Shown piece after piece: positions 1 to 8,984 of a stretch of DNA of 64,000 nucleotides. Origin of the DNA: Bacillota bacterium (GTDB taxonomy: Bacteria > Bacillota > Clostridia > Christensenellales > Aristaeellaceae); NCBI GenBank assembly GCA_023425025.1, contig JAFADG010000024.1:206316-270315 (forward strand), given 5' to 3'. The notes below the pieces were generated by a model. The model saw nothing but the letters and a program-made list of their open reading frames with translations, did no database searches and was not told the origin of the DNA. Each line of letters opens with the position of its first letter. The first letter of the stretch is position 1. A program made the translations under genes and the position numbers.

Positions 1-56
1 CCGACGGTGCCCAGCAGCAGGATCGCGGCCAGCAGGGTGCACAGCAGCTTCTTCAT
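1..56 (-). CDS. ABC sugar-binding protein, N-terminus only (cut by window edge)
   Basis: Only the first 18 codons are inside the window. They encode a Lys-Lys start followed by a leucine/alanine-rich hydrophobic stretch, the beginning of a signal peptide. An AAGGAGG ribosome binding site lies just upstream of the ATG at 56. It is the next gene on the same strand after two sugar ABC permeases (ending at 204), so a lipoprotein solute-binding protein for the same transporter is the natural reading. This is inferred from position and signal peptide; the binding domain is not visible. Confidence 0.6.
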   Translation of the reverse strand, partial: MKKLLCTLLAAILLLGTV

Positions 57-131
57 GATTCCAATTCCTCCTTGCAAAATTTGATGCTATATCCACCATC
101 CTTGGATGGCGAAAGCCTATGATGGTTAAAA

Positions 132-145
132 TGTGCCCGGGCACA
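132..145. other. 14-bp perfect palindrome between permease and binding-protein genes
   Basis: TGTGCCCGGGCACA is self-complementary and lies in the 147-bp gap between the second permease and the binding protein. It could be an RNA hairpin that sets the ratio of binding protein to permease, or an operator. There is no T-tract, so it is not a classical terminator. Confidence 0.35.
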
Positions 146-203
146 CATGGATATGCAAAATCATGCTTTCCCAGGCGGCGCCTTTCAACCCAAAGGCGTT
201 TTC

Positions 204-1145
204 TTATCCCTTCAAGGACCCGATCATGACGCCCTTGACAAAATACTTCTGCATGAAGATGTACAGAACGACGGCGGGAACCGTGGCGATCACGATGCAG
301 CAGTACTTGGCCACCTGCGCCTTGCGGACAGCTTCCGTCACGCCCTGGACATTTCCGTCATACGCGCTGAAAAAAGAATCGGTGGCCGTGCTTGTTGTCA
401 GCATGGCAAGTATTTCCCGCAAAATCGTCTGCAGCGGAAGCTTGGCCCGGTCGCTGATATACACCAGCGCCGTAAAATAATCGTTCCAGCGGGCCACGCC
501 GTAATAGACGCTGAGCACCGCGATGATGGTGCCTGAAAGCGGCAGCACCATGCGGAAAAAATACGTGAAATGGCTGGCGCCATCCATGACCGCGGCCTCG
601 TACAGCTCGTTGGGAATGGCACTTTTGAAGTACGTCCTGGCCACCATCAGGTTCCATACGGATACGCAATTGATCAGTATCATCAAAAGCCGGGTATTGT
701 AAAGCCCCAGGTTCCGCATGGTCAGATAGGTGGGGATCAGGCCGCCGGTAAAGAACATGGTGAACACGAAGATAAAGTTGAAGAACTTTTTGCCCACAAA
801 CTGCCGGGAAAGGGCATAGGCAGCCATCATGGTGACAAAGACGCTGATGGCGGAGCCCGTTACCGTGTAGTATATCGCGTTCAGATAGGAATTCCATAGC
901 TCCTTTTGCTGGAAAACAGCCTCATACCCGATCAGGGAAAAGCCCTTGGGAAGAAAGCGCACGTTGCCGGCAATGACCTCATCCGGGTTGGATACCGACG
1001 CGATGAGGATCAGCCACAGCGGATAGAGGATCGCTGCCAGTACAATAATCCAGAAAGCCAGATTGAAAATATCAAAAATGAGGTCGCCCTTTGTCTTTCG
1101 AATCCGCTTGCTCGTGTGTGCAAGCAACAGATGGAAATCGCTCAT
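204..1145 (-). CDS. Carbohydrate ABC transporter permease, YtcP/LplC type
   Basis: This is an inner-membrane subunit of a CUT1-family sugar importer, 313 aa, with about six hydrophobic segments. The cytoplasmic EAA loop that docks the ATPase reads EAAVMDGASHFTYFFRMVLP near residues 190-210. The C-terminus MQKYFVKGVMIGSLKG is typical of YtcP/LplC permeases. It starts 13 bp after the companion permease and has a GGGGGAGTG ribosome binding site before the ATG at 1145. No ATPase gene is nearby, as usual for this family, which shares an MsmX-like ATPase encoded elsewhere. The facing GH10/GH43 genes suggest xylo-oligosaccharides as substrate (inference). Confidence 0.9.
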   Translation of the reverse strand: MSDFHLLLAHTSKRIRKTKGDLIFDIFNLAFWIIVLAAILYPLWLILIASVSNPDEVIAGNVRFLPKGFSLIGYEAVFQQKELWNSYLNAIYYTVTGSAISVFVTMMAAYALSRQFVGKKFFNFIFVFTMFFTGGLIPTYLTMRNLGLYNTRLLMILINCVSVWNLMVARTYFKSAIPNELYEAAVMDGASHFTYFFRMVLPLSGTIIAVLSVYYGVARWNDYFTALVYISDRAKLPLQTILREILAMLTTSTATDSFFSAYDGNVQGVTEAVRKAQVAKYCCIVIATVPAVVLYIFMQKYFVKGVMIGSLKG

Positions 1146-1158
1146 CTTGCACTCCCCC

Positions 1159-2160
1159 TTAAAACAAGCTTGTTTCGCTGACGCGCTTGGAGATAAAATT
1201 GACAGAGAGAATCAACACAAAGTTGATTATGTTTACGAAAAGGTTGATGGCCGCCGTATAGGAAAACTGTATTTTGGAAAGCCCTTCGGTGTACACGTAC
1301 ACGCCAATGATGTCTGAAACAGGCATATTGCCGGAGGTTTGCATCAAAAACGCCTTGTCGGTATTGCTGCTCATCAGGCTGCCGCAGTTTAGGATCAGCA
1401 TCATCGTAGCCAGAGGAAGCAGGGAAGGAATATCAATATGCCAAATCTTCTGCCGCTTGGTGGCGCCGTCGATGGTAGCAGCTTCGTAGATTTCCGGGTC
1501 GATGCTGGTCAGCGCCGCGATGTAGAGGATGGTGTTCCACCCGGCGTGCTGCCAGACATCGGTGCCGATGAACAGCGTGCGGAACCAGCCGGGCTCGAGC
1601 ATAAAATTGACCGCCTTGCCGCCCGCGTCCTTGATGAAGGTGTTGACAATGCCGCTGATGGGCGAAAGAAACAGGTAGAGGATGCCCGCCATTACAGTGG
1701 TGGAGATAAAATGGGGCACATAAATAGCCGTTTGGGTAAACTTTTTCATCGGCCGCCATTCCAATTGATTGAGCAGGATCGCCAGGATGATGGGGATGGG
1801 AAAACCAATCAACAGACCATACACATTCAACAGAAGCGTATTGGTAATCAGCCGTCCGAAATAATAGGCTTTGAAAAAATCCTGAAAATGCTTCAAACCG
1901 ACCCATTTGCTGCCGGTGATGCCGAACGCAGCCTTAAAGTCGCGGAAAGCAATCTGCACGCCATATAGAGGAAGATAATTGTACACAAAGAAATAAATAA
2001 CCGCGCACAGCAAGAGCACATAAATCTGCCAGTCGTTTAGTATGCGCCGCCCCATGCGCTTTAAGTGCGGGGTGCCATAATAGGGCCCCGCCGGCCGTTT
2101 TACCGTTATCACGCTCTCCACGCCCTTCTGTGAAGGTATCTTGTTGACGTATTGTAGCAT
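1159..2160 (-). CDS. Carbohydrate ABC transporter permease, LplB/YteP type
   Basis: This is the first permease of the divergent transporter operon, up to 333 aa, CUT1 family. It has six membrane segments and the EAA loop EAATIDGATKRQKIWHIDIP followed by PSLLPLATMMLILN, as in LplB/YteP proteins of oligosaccharide importers. The start is uncertain. The ATG at 2160 has no clear ribosome binding site. A GTG at 2112 sits behind AAGGGCGTGGAG and would remove 16 residues that look non-essential. It is transcribed away from the glycosidase operon across a 92-bp gap, so both probably share one control region. Confidence 0.88.
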   Translation of the reverse strand: MLQYVNKIPSQKGVESVITVKRPAGPYYGTPHLKRMGRRILNDWQIYVLLLCAVIYFFVYNYLPLYGVQIAFRDFKAAFGITGSKWVGLKHFQDFFKAYYFGRLITNTLLLNVYGLLIGFPIPIILAILLNQLEWRPMKKFTQTAIYVPHFISTTVMAGILYLFLSPISGIVNTFIKDAGGKAVNFMLEPGWFRTLFIGTDVWQHAGWNTILYIAALTSIDPEIYEAATIDGATKRQKIWHIDIPSLLPLATMMLILNCGSLMSSNTDKAFLMQTSGNMPVSDIIGVYVYTEGLSKIQFSYTAAINLFVNIINFVLILSVNFISKRVSETSLF

Positions 2161-2252
2161 AGTTCACATCGAATAGAAATAGTCGAAAATTTTGCCTATA
2201 TCGTATAAGAATGCTTTCTGATATAAATATATGCTAGAGAGGGGCTGTATCT

Positions 2253-3635
2253 ATGCGTCCGATACCAACCAGCGTACAATTTCAAATCGACGATCCGCTG
2301 ATCCAGAAATTATTTGACGCGGCGGAAGCAAAGCTGAAAAGGAATATCCAGGATTTCGGCGGCCGCCCGGTTTTGATCGAGGGCGGCGGCTACCACAAGA
2401 TTTGGCTGGAAACGCAGCCCATGGGCGGCGAAATGTACGCCAAACGGGATATGGCCGCGGCCACCAACAACCAATTGCTGTTCATGGAGCATCAACGGGC
2501 TGACGGGCGGATTCCCGGCAGCATCATGGCGGAAAACGGCAAAGTGATCCCCCAGTTCAACAAATTCCAGGGCTTCTGCTTTCCCGCCCCGGCCCTGAAC
2601 ATGTATTACTGGATGGGGCAGGACAAGGATTATTTGAAGCTCCTGGGCCAGACGCTGGAGCGCTTTGACGGCTACCTGTGGCGCGTACGGGATTCCAACC
2701 GGGACGGCCTGCTGGAATCCTGGTGCGTATATGATACCGGCGAGGACAACGCCCTTCGCTACGGCGACGCCCCCTGCTGGTGGGAAGAGGATACCCCGCC
2801 TCAAGGCTTTGCGGTCGTGCCCATGGCCTCCATGGATTTTATGAGCTTCTCCTATTCGGCCCGGGATACATTGGCGAAAATTTCTACCATCCTAAAGAAT
2901 GGAAAAACAGCCTTCTGGCGCAGCGCGGCTGAGGAAATCAAGCAGAAAATCCGGACCCATCTGTGGCATGAGGAGCGGGGCGCCTGCTTTGACCGGGACA
3001 AAACAGGCTGCAGGATGAATACGCTTATCCACAACAACCTGCGCTGCATGTATTGGGGTTCCTTTACCGTGGATATGGCCCGGCGGTTTGTATCCGACCA
3101 CCTGCTCAATCCCGAGGAATTTTGGACGCCCATGCCCCTGCCTTCCGTTGCGGCAAGCGATCCCCTGTTTCAAAATGTGCCCACCAACGACTGGAGCGGG
3201 CAGCCGGAAGGCCTCACCTACCAGCGGGCCATTCGGGCGCTGGAAAACTACGGGTACCAAAAGCTGATTCCGGTATTGGCCCACAAGCTGTTCGCGGGGG
3301 TTGGGGATGACTGCATTTTTACCCAGCAATTTGACCCGTTCACCGCGAAACGGTCCGGCGATACCGACGGCTACGGCCCCACCATGCTGGCCGTGCTGGA
3401 ATACATCTCCCGGCTGTACGGCGTCCATCTGGAAGGGGAAGAAATCCATTGGGGCATTGCTGGCGGCAGGGAGTGCGTCTACACGCAGGTGTGGGGCGAT
3501 ACCACCTATACCCTTAAGAGTGACGGCCGCCGGGCTACCGCTTATGTCCACGGGAAAACGGCCTTTTCCGCCGATGCCGGGGTGAGAATCGCAACCGATT
3601 ATCATGGGAACATACTCAGTTCTGTTCCTATTTAA
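2253..3635 (+). CDS. (alpha/alpha)6-barrel glycoside hydrolase, MGH1/GH63-trehalase-like
   Basis: A 460-aa cytosolic enzyme with no signal peptide. RDSNRDGLLESW (about residues 148-159), WSGQPEGLTYQRAI near 315 and DTDGYGPTMLAVLEYISRLYG near 370-390 are the recurring helical-barrel motifs of MGH1-like/GH63/GH37 glycosidases. The substrate cannot be read from sequence. Next to a GH43 and a GH10 xylanase it may remove a side group or terminal sugar from imported hemicellulose fragments. It is first in a three-gene row: the GH43 start lies 13 bp after its stop, behind a strong AAAAGGAGGA site. The ATG at 2253 follows AGAGAGGGGC. Confidence 0.7.
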   Translation: MRPIPTSVQFQIDDPLIQKLFDAAEAKLKRNIQDFGGRPVLIEGGGYHKIWLETQPMGGEMYAKRDMAAATNNQLLFMEHQRADGRIPGSIMAENGKVIPQFNKFQGFCFPAPALNMYYWMGQDKDYLKLLGQTLERFDGYLWRVRDSNRDGLLESWCVYDTGEDNALRYGDAPCWWEEDTPPQGFAVVPMASMDFMSFSYSARDTLAKISTILKNGKTAFWRSAAEEIKQKIRTHLWHEERGACFDRDKTGCRMNTLIHNNLRCMYWGSFTVDMARRFVSDHLLNPEEFWTPMPLPSVAASDPLFQNVPTNDWSGQPEGLTYQRAIRALENYGYQKLIPVLAHKLFAGVGDDCIFTQQFDPFTAKRSGDTDGYGPTMLAVLEYISRLYGVHLEGEEIHWGIAGGRECVYTQVWGDTTYTLKSDGRRATAYVHGKTAFSADAGVRIATDYHGNILSSVPI

Positions 3636-3648
3636 AAGGAGGATACCC

Positions 3649-4521
3649 ATGCTTCTTCGCAACCAGATACAAATGCGCGATCCCTTTGTCTTTGTGGAAA
3701 ACGGAAAGTACTACCTGTACGGCACTACCGACACAAACTGCTGGCGGGGACAGCCGGACGGCTTTGACGCCTATGTCAGCGAAGACCTGATCCATTTTGA
3801 GCATGGCGGGCGCATCTTCGCGCCAAGCGGCGCTTTTTGGGGCACAGAGAATTACTGGGCGCCGGAAATGCACAGGCATCAGGATGCATACTATCTTTTC
3901 GCCTCCTTCAAAGCCCCGGGCCGCCGCCGGGCCACCAGCATATTAAAGGCCTCAAACCCTTTGGGACCCTTTGCGCCCTGGGGCGAAGAGACCGCCACCC
4001 CTGCGGAATGGGAGTGCCTGGACGGCACGCTGTACGTGGATGACGCCGGGCAGCCCTACATCGTTTTCTGCCATGAATGGGTACAGGCGGGCGGCGGGAC
4101 CATTTGCGTGCGTCCGCTGAAATACGACTTGTCCGGGCCGGCCGGGGAGCCTCAAACCCTGTTCGCGGCCAAAGACGCCGCCTGGACAAAGCAAATCACC
4201 CATTCCAGCGGCATCAGCGGCCACGTCACCGACGGACCATTCGTGTACAGGCATCAAAATGGGCAATTGTGGATGCTCTGGTCCAGCATGTCGGAAACCG
4301 GCTATGCCATCGGCCAGGCCGTGAGTGAAAGCGGGAAAATACAAGGCCCATGGCGTCAGGCCGAAAAGCCCGTCTACAGCGGTGACGGCGGCCACGGCAT
4401 GGTCTTCCGCGCGCTTAATGGAAAGCTGTACCTGACCATCCACACACCCAACCGCACCCCGGAGGAACGGCCCATTTTCCTGGAGGTCATCGAATCAGAC
4501 AGCGGCTTGATACTGGCGTAA
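3649..4521 (+). CDS. Glycoside hydrolase family 43 (beta-xylosidase / arabinofuranosidase type)
   Basis: A single-domain five-bladed propeller enzyme, 290 aa, without signal peptide. The inverting GH43 base is Asp11 in MRDPFVF. LDGTLYVDD (Asp125) is the usual pKa-modulating aspartate. The acid is probably Glu143 in CHEWVQ; DGP at about residue 195 stands where many GH43 members have EGP, so acid assignment is tentative. I start it at the ATG at 3649 because AAAAGGAGGA lies 6 bp before it; the longer reading from 3604 overlaps the upstream gene. It is 14 bp from the GH10 gene and likely trims xylosyl or arabinosyl units in the cytoplasm. Confidence 0.85.
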   Translation: MLLRNQIQMRDPFVFVENGKYYLYGTTDTNCWRGQPDGFDAYVSEDLIHFEHGGRIFAPSGAFWGTENYWAPEMHRHQDAYYLFASFKAPGRRRATSILKASNPLGPFAPWGEETATPAEWECLDGTLYVDDAGQPYIVFCHEWVQAGGGTICVRPLKYDLSGPAGEPQTLFAAKDAAWTKQITHSSGISGHVTDGPFVYRHQNGQLWMLWSSMSETGYAIGQAVSESGKIQGPWRQAEKPVYSGDGGHGMVFRALNGKLYLTIHTPNRTPEERPIFLEVIESDSGLILA

Positions 4522-4535
4522 GGAGGATATGCTTC

Positions 4536-6023
4536 ATGCAATCGATACACGTGCGGCTGGACGGCCCCGGCGGCGTCGCCATGCCCAAACCCCAATTGGA
4601 ATCTATTTATGCAAGCGGCCTGGATTTTGAGCCCGATGAGCGCAGGCAGCGCATCCTGCCGGATGGCACGGTGGAACTGAACGTCACCAAAAAGCCTTAT
4701 ATGGTGCACGCCAAAATCAACCTGCCGCTGTACGGAAACATCTGGGTTATGGCCGACAATTTGGGCGAAGGCTATACCGGCGATTTTGTGGATTTTGTGT
4801 CGGAAGCCATACGCACCTATGTGCGGGAGGCCAAACTGCTCAGCGAGGGGATCACCCTCTCCCCCGCCGCCCAGGGGCATCTTGATGCCGCCGAGGAATT
4901 CGCCCACCTGGCCGACCGCGGGGTGAGCACGCCGGAGAACAGGCTGTATGCCTTGTCCCACGCCATCTACGCCGCGGAAGCTGCTTTATTTGAAAGCGCG
5001 CAGCAAAAAGCCTTTGCCTCCCCCAGGGAGGATCTGCTTCTGGGCTGCAATTTTGCCCGTTTTACCACCCCTGGCGCCAGGTATGCCAAATTCTTTGCCC
5101 AGGCCTTTGATTTTGCCACGCTGCCCTTTTACGCCGGCCGCACCGTTCCGGAAAAGGATCGCTATGATTACGCCTATATCGACGCGGCGCTGGATTTTCT
5201 TTCAAGCAAGAATATCACGGCCAAGGGCCATCCTGTGTGGTTCGGCCACAAAAGCGTCAATCCCCCCTGGTTGTTTGGCCAGGATTTTGACACGCTGAAA
5301 GAAAATGCCCGAAACATCGCCCGCCACCATGTGGAGGCCTATAAAGGCCGCGTTGATATTTGGGACGCCATGAACGAAGCCCATGACTGGGCCAACTGCT
5401 TCGAGCTTTCCCAGCCTCAATTGATCGAGCTTACCCGTGTCTGCTGCGATGCGCTGCACGAGGCCAACGACAAGGCCACCGCCATCGTCAACATCTGCCT
5501 GCCCTTCGCCGAATATGCGGCCGGCCGCTACACCTGCTACGGCGCGCTGCCGGAGCATTTGCGCTCCCCCCTTGCTTATTTCCGCGCTCTTCTTGAGGCG
5601 GATGTCTCCTTTGACGCGGTGGGCATACAATTGTACTTCCCCGCCCGGGATATGGTGGCCGTCAACCGCATGCTCGGCGTTTTCGCCACCTTAGGCAAGC
5701 CTGTGCACATCACCGAAATGGGCGTAAACGGCGGCACCAGGGGCGTGGCAGGCGCTGCCGGCAGCAACTGGTCCCAGCTTTCCATGTCGGAGGGCACGTG
5801 GCACGGCGGCTGGAACGAACGCACCCAGGCGGATTGGATGGAACAGTTTTATACACTGGCCGCCTCCCGCCCGGAAATCAAGGCCCTCACCTGGTGGGAT
5901 TTTATCGAGCCATCCTTTTCCGGCAACGGCGCGTTCTTATATGAAGATGAAAACCCCAGGGAGATATTCTTCCGCCTGCTGGCGTTGAAGAACAGGATCA
6001 TCCAGCGAAAGGAAACAAAATAG
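4536..6023 (+). CDS. Intracellular GH10 endo-1,4-beta-xylanase
   Basis: A 495-aa protein. The second half is a GH10 TIM barrel with acid/base Glu281 in WDAMNEAHDWAN and nucleophile Glu394 in ITEMGVNGG, both retained. GHPVWFGHK near 230 and TWWDFIEPSF near 455 are the expected substrate-cleft segments. The first 190 residues are a less conserved N-terminal extension. There is no signal peptide, so it would cut xylo-oligosaccharides after uptake. GGAGGA precedes the ATG. It is the last gene of the row and is followed by a strong hairpin. Confidence 0.92.
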   Translation: MQSIHVRLDGPGGVAMPKPQLESIYASGLDFEPDERRQRILPDGTVELNVTKKPYMVHAKINLPLYGNIWVMADNLGEGYTGDFVDFVSEAIRTYVREAKLLSEGITLSPAAQGHLDAAEEFAHLADRGVSTPENRLYALSHAIYAAEAALFESAQQKAFASPREDLLLGCNFARFTTPGARYAKFFAQAFDFATLPFYAGRTVPEKDRYDYAYIDAALDFLSSKNITAKGHPVWFGHKSVNPPWLFGQDFDTLKENARNIARHHVEAYKGRVDIWDAMNEAHDWANCFELSQPQLIELTRVCCDALHEANDKATAIVNICLPFAEYAAGRYTCYGALPEHLRSPLAYFRALLEADVSFDAVGIQLYFPARDMVAVNRMLGVFATLGKPVHITEMGVNGGTRGVAGAAGSNWSQLSMSEGTWHGGWNERTQADWMEQFYTLAASRPEIKALTWWDFIEPSFSGNGAFLYEDENPREIFFRLLALKNRIIQRKETK

Positions 6024-6030
6024 CCTTTCT

Positions 6031-6082
6031 ATGCAATTTAAAAGGCTGCCGGCTCATTTGCCGCCGGCCTTTTAAATTGCAT
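6031..6082. terminator. Strong hairpin after the xylanase operon
   Basis: The arms ATGCAATTTAAAAGGC and its complement enclose a GC-rich core CCGGC/GCCGG, giving a stem of more than 20 bp with A-rich and T-rich flanks on both sides, so it could stop transcription from either direction. Confidence 0.8.
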
Positions 6083-6300
6083 AAACCATCACTACTCAAT
6101 TATTGAACGACTCCAGGTCCCTTACCAAAGCCTCCAACATTCGTTTCCACCCTTCATTTTCTTATGGCGAGGCTATTTACATGGAACTGCATAGAGTATT
6201 TATGCCTTGTGTGGCATATCATCCATATGGGCGTTTTTCCTTTACCGAATGATAGCTTGTAGGAAGTCACTCAAATTTCTTGCAAAAGTGCAACTGACTC

Positions 6301-6329
6301 TTGACAGAAAGATGTTTCACGCTTATACT
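6301..6329 (+). promoter_or_regulatory. Sigma-70/A promoter of tRNA-Leu
   Basis: TTGACA (6301-6306), a 17-bp spacer and TATACT (6324-6329) form a near-consensus promoter about 65 bp upstream of the tRNA. The preceding 200 bp (6083-6300) hold no gene that I can support. Confidence 0.75.
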
Positions 6330-6395
6330 AATTATCGCTGCCTGCACAGAACGACAAGTATAACCTCACATTTTGTAGCGGGTATAAAGAAAAAT

Positions 6396-6478
6396 GCGAT
6401 CGTGGCGGAATTGGCATACGCGCACGTTTGAGGGGCGTGTCCGAGAGGGTACGGGTTCAAGTCCCGTCGATCGCACCA
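6396..6478 (+). tRNA. tRNA-Leu(GAG), CCA encoded
   Basis: The acceptor stem GCGATCG pairs with CGATCGC. The anticodon stem CACGT/GCGTG encloses loop TTGAGGG with anticodon GAG. A long class II variable arm and GGTTCAAGTCC T-arm are present and CCA is encoded. The last 23 bases recur at 12015-12037, which marks this gene as the insertion site of the element downstream. Confidence 0.95.
6456..6478 (+). repeat. attL: 23-bp direct repeat copy inside tRNA-Leu
   Basis: From TTCAAGTCCC of the T-arm to the terminal CCA this stretch is identical to 12015-12037. Identity stops at the base on either side (G versus A before it; C versus A after it). The tRNA 3' end is a classic attachment site for tyrosine integrases, and the intact tRNA remains at this end. 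Confidence 0.88.
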
Positions 6479-6481
6479 CAG

Positions 6482-6517
6482 AAAAAGCCAGAAGTTTCAA
6501 ACGACTTCTGGCTTTTT
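6482..6517 (+). terminator. Terminator directly after tRNA-Leu
   Basis: AAAAAGCCAGAAGT and ACTTCTGGCTTTTT form a 14-bp stem with a T-tract, four bases after CCA. Because it lies inside the element it was probably brought in with it; the original downstream terminator seems to be the one at 12042. Confidence 0.9.
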
Positions 6518-6595
6518 CGTTGCACAACTTAGGCTTTCTCGCGTGTATGCACGCACAAGGCTGTTATCAAATGCCATGGTTCGCATACGTGTTAG

Positions 6596-6766
6596 ATGCA
6601 GCTGAACTCCGCCGGCTACCAGACCGTGCTTCATATCTACGACGAGATTATAATCGAACACCCCAGCAACGACCTGGAGGCTGTGCTGACCAATATGGCG
6701 AAGCCCGTGCCCTGGGCGCCGGGGCTGATCCTTAAAGGCGGCGGCTTCATTACAGCAAAGTTTTGA
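6596..6766 (+). pseudogene. C-terminal fragment of phage family-A DNA polymerase
   Basis: The 56-codon frame reads HIYDEIIIEHPSNDLEAVL and then MAKPVPWAPGLILKGGGFIT before a stop. This matches the palm-domain end of phage DNA polymerase I: the H-x-x-D-E catalytic segment (usually HDE, here YDE) and the P-x-P-W-A-P-G-L closing motif. Everything upstream of the palm is absent, so it cannot be functional. It starts 118 bp from the tRNA and supports a phage origin for the element. Confidence 0.72.
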
Positions 6767-7138
6767 GGGAGGAATAGATTGCGGAATGCACACCCGTACA
6801 AAACGCCTTCCCACGGGTGTAAGCTTAATAATTCCCCTCCGCAAATAGAAACGATATTTCTCTTTACGCTCCGGTGAACTGCCATTGTTATATTCCTTAT
6901 CAAGCTTCTTGTACGGTTCGGTCTTTTGGTAACTTCTAAGCCGCCTTATGTGGAGGTATAAAGATAGCCCCGTTACTGCTTTGCCGGTAGCGGAGCTTTT
7001 ATCGTTTTTGTTGCCTGTCTAGCAAGTCATTTGATTTTAGTTGGGGAAAATCAAACTATATTTGGAAATTTAGAATAATATATCCAATATGTTGAACAAT
7101 ATATTTGAGGTTATTTACCAGTATGGTGAGGTTATGAA
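6767..7138. other. 372-bp gap, no gene seen
   Basis: I find no frame with a ribosome binding site or recognisable product here. The DNA is probably decayed phage sequence, becoming AT-rich towards the next gene. Confidence 0.5.
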
Positions 7139-7651
7139 ATGATGAGTGTTCTGGTTTTGTTCTTGCTGCACGCCTTATCCCTATACTTTACAGGAACATG
7201 GCGAAAATGGAAGGAGTACTACTCCACCGTCCAATACGTCATCATAGGCGATTTCTCATATAACATCCTATTTTCTGACCGGTTGCTGTGGCGATATGAG
7301 GTTTTGTTTGATCACAGGATTGCAGATCTATATTATGCATTCATTATTTTTCCATGCGTGGTGATGTTGTTTCTTAGGTATTATCCTAAAGGATTGCTAA
7401 AAGAGCTTCTATATATTATGTCGTGGACAACATTCTACTCAATCATCGAAAGTATATCTGTGAAAAATGGAAGCATGACGCATTTTGATGGATGGAACAT
7501 ATACTGGTCCGGTGGTATATATTTTTTTGGGTTCATTTTGATTCGGCTGCATTATAAGTATCCGCTTGTTGTATGGCCTGTATCCTTGGGCTTTGCGATT
7601 GCCACAATGATTATCTTCCAACAGCCATTTCATTTTATGGCCTACAGATAA
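7139..7651 (+). CDS. CBO0543-family membrane protein (copy 1)
   Basis: A 170-aa polytopic protein with about five membrane segments and aromatic-rich loops. ADLYYAFIIFPCVVMLFLRYYPKG and the ending are like the small CBO0543-type membrane proteins common in Bacillota; their function is unknown. GGTGAGG precedes the ATG and a second ATG follows at once (7142). It is 65 bp from a second protein of the same kind, so the two look like a diverged tandem pair. Confidence 0.65.
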   Translation: MMSVLVLFLLHALSLYFTGTWRKWKEYYSTVQYVIIGDFSYNILFSDRLLWRYEVLFDHRIADLYYAFIIFPCVVMLFLRYYPKGLLKELLYIMSWTTFYSIIESISVKNGSMTHFDGWNIYWSGGIYFFGFILIRLHYKYPLVVWPVSLGFAIATMIIFQQPFHFMAYR

Positions 7652-7716
7652 TTGCAGCATAGACAAAGGATGCTTTATTGCTCACGCTATGACAATCAAG
7701 TAAAGGGGAAAAGAAA

Positions 7717-8310
7717 ATGAATTTGGGATGGAATATCGAAACCTGTTTGACCCTCTCCGCGGTCGCTTTTTCCACCGCCGTCTTATTTCTGGTCATGCGG
7801 ACCAATTGGAAAAAATACGGCTTGCTCTTTTTGCTAAGCGCCATTATCGGTAATATTCTGTGCTACATTTTCGTCAAGCTAGGCCTCTACTATTATCCCT
7901 ACAGGCTGTTTCCCAAATTGTTTATCATGCCCGTGACACTGATTTTGACCATGTTTCCAGCCTGCATTGTATTTTGCGTAAGGTACAGTCCAAAGGCATG
8001 GGTCCACAAGATACCTTTTTACTGGGTCATTGTTCATCTCGGCGTACTGATTGAGGGATGGGCCGAAAGCCAGACACAACTGATCAAATACAATACTTCT
8101 TGGGATCTTTGGGCGTCATATACTTGGTGGTGGATCTTTCTTTTGGTATTCGAATGGGTTGGCGGGATCATCGTGCCCTCAGAGGATAGGAAGCCCATTG
8201 ATCAGGAATTGTTTAAATATGGGAAAATCGGATGGTTCATTACGCACTTTATTCTGATCTGTACAATTTTTATTGCAGGAGTGTACACAGGGTATTCACT
8301 CCTAAAATGA
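7717..8310 (+). CDS. CBO0543-family membrane protein (copy 2)
   Basis: A 197-aa protein with about six membrane segments. The central block PKLFIMPVTLILTMFPACIVF followed by RYSPKAW parallels FPCVVMLFLRYYPKG of the upstream gene, and EGWAESQTQLIKY parallels its IIESISVKNG region. AAAGGGGAAAAG lies before the ATG. No enzymatic motif is visible; role unknown. Confidence 0.65.
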   Translation: MNLGWNIETCLTLSAVAFSTAVLFLVMRTNWKKYGLLFLLSAIIGNILCYIFVKLGLYYYPYRLFPKLFIMPVTLILTMFPACIVFCVRYSPKAWVHKIPFYWVIVHLGVLIEGWAESQTQLIKYNTSWDLWASYTWWWIFLLVFEWVGGIIVPSEDRKPIDQELFKYGKIGWFITHFILICTIFIAGVYTGYSLLK

Positions 8311-8491
8311 GCATGCTGCTGTGCTAGTGATACAGCCTTTCAGAGCTTCTTCCGTAGCGCTGTCAACTGCTTGCACAATAAAGGCGTTGTGGCTTAAGCC
8401 CTGAGTAGGCGCTGCGGGGGTCTGTTTCCTTTGCATGAGTCTAGGGTATGTTATATACATACGTACAATCATTCAATTTAAGGAGGCACCT

Positions 8492-8644
8492 ATGAAAGTC
8501 CAGGAAATCACCATCAAATGTTATATCTATTCGCATGATGAAACGAAGGACAAGACGGTCAAATGCACGGCTTATGTGGAGCCCTCCCATAATGCCAACG
8601 CAGCTAAGAACACGACGAAGCATAAACGAGCATGCGATATCTGA
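8492..8644 (+). CDS. Small hypothetical protein (50 aa)
   Basis: The frame has an AAGGAGGCACCT ribosome binding site directly before the ATG, which is why I keep it. It encodes MKVQEITIKCYIYSHDETKDK and then a Lys/Asn/His-rich tail. It resembles no family I recognise, and the odd tail suggests it may be a truncated N-terminus of a longer protein. The 180 bp before it (8311-8491) hold no gene. Confidence 0.45.
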   Translation: MKVQEITIKCYIYSHDETKDKTVKCTAYVEPSHNANAAKNTTKHKRACDI

Positions 8645-8816
8645 AATGTCCGTTTCCTCTCCCTGTTGCGTTATGATTTTCAATGCCGTGCGTATAACAT
8701 ATTCCCGTGTCAGGTTTGGGAAGCTCGGAGATAGGCTAAAGATTTTATGGTGCGAAATCTAAAGGAGTTAATCTGATAGTAGAAAAACCTTTCTACATCT
8801 TTAGGGAGTAATTTTA

Positions 8817-8984
8817 ATGCCACAGCGTCAACAATATATAATCGATGTGTATCGAAAGATTGTAGATCGCGACCCCAATACTTCTTTTGCATTGTTATTT
8901 GCTATGATCATGGAGGAAACGGGTGCTGACACAGACGAAATCGTGAATGTCCTTCATCTATTTTCTCTAGGTGTTCAATTATAG
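8817..8984 (+). CDS. Small hypothetical protein (55 aa)
   Basis: The ATG follows TTAGGGAGTAATTTTA. The product is predicted mostly helical and acidic (KIVDRDPNTSFALLFAMIMEETGADTDEIVNVL). I do not recognise it. It sits between decayed phage fragments in the tRNA-Leu element and could be a leftover accessory gene. Confidence 0.4.
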   Translation: MPQRQQYIIDVYRKIVDRDPNTSFALLFAMIMEETGADTDEIVNVLHLFSLGVQL

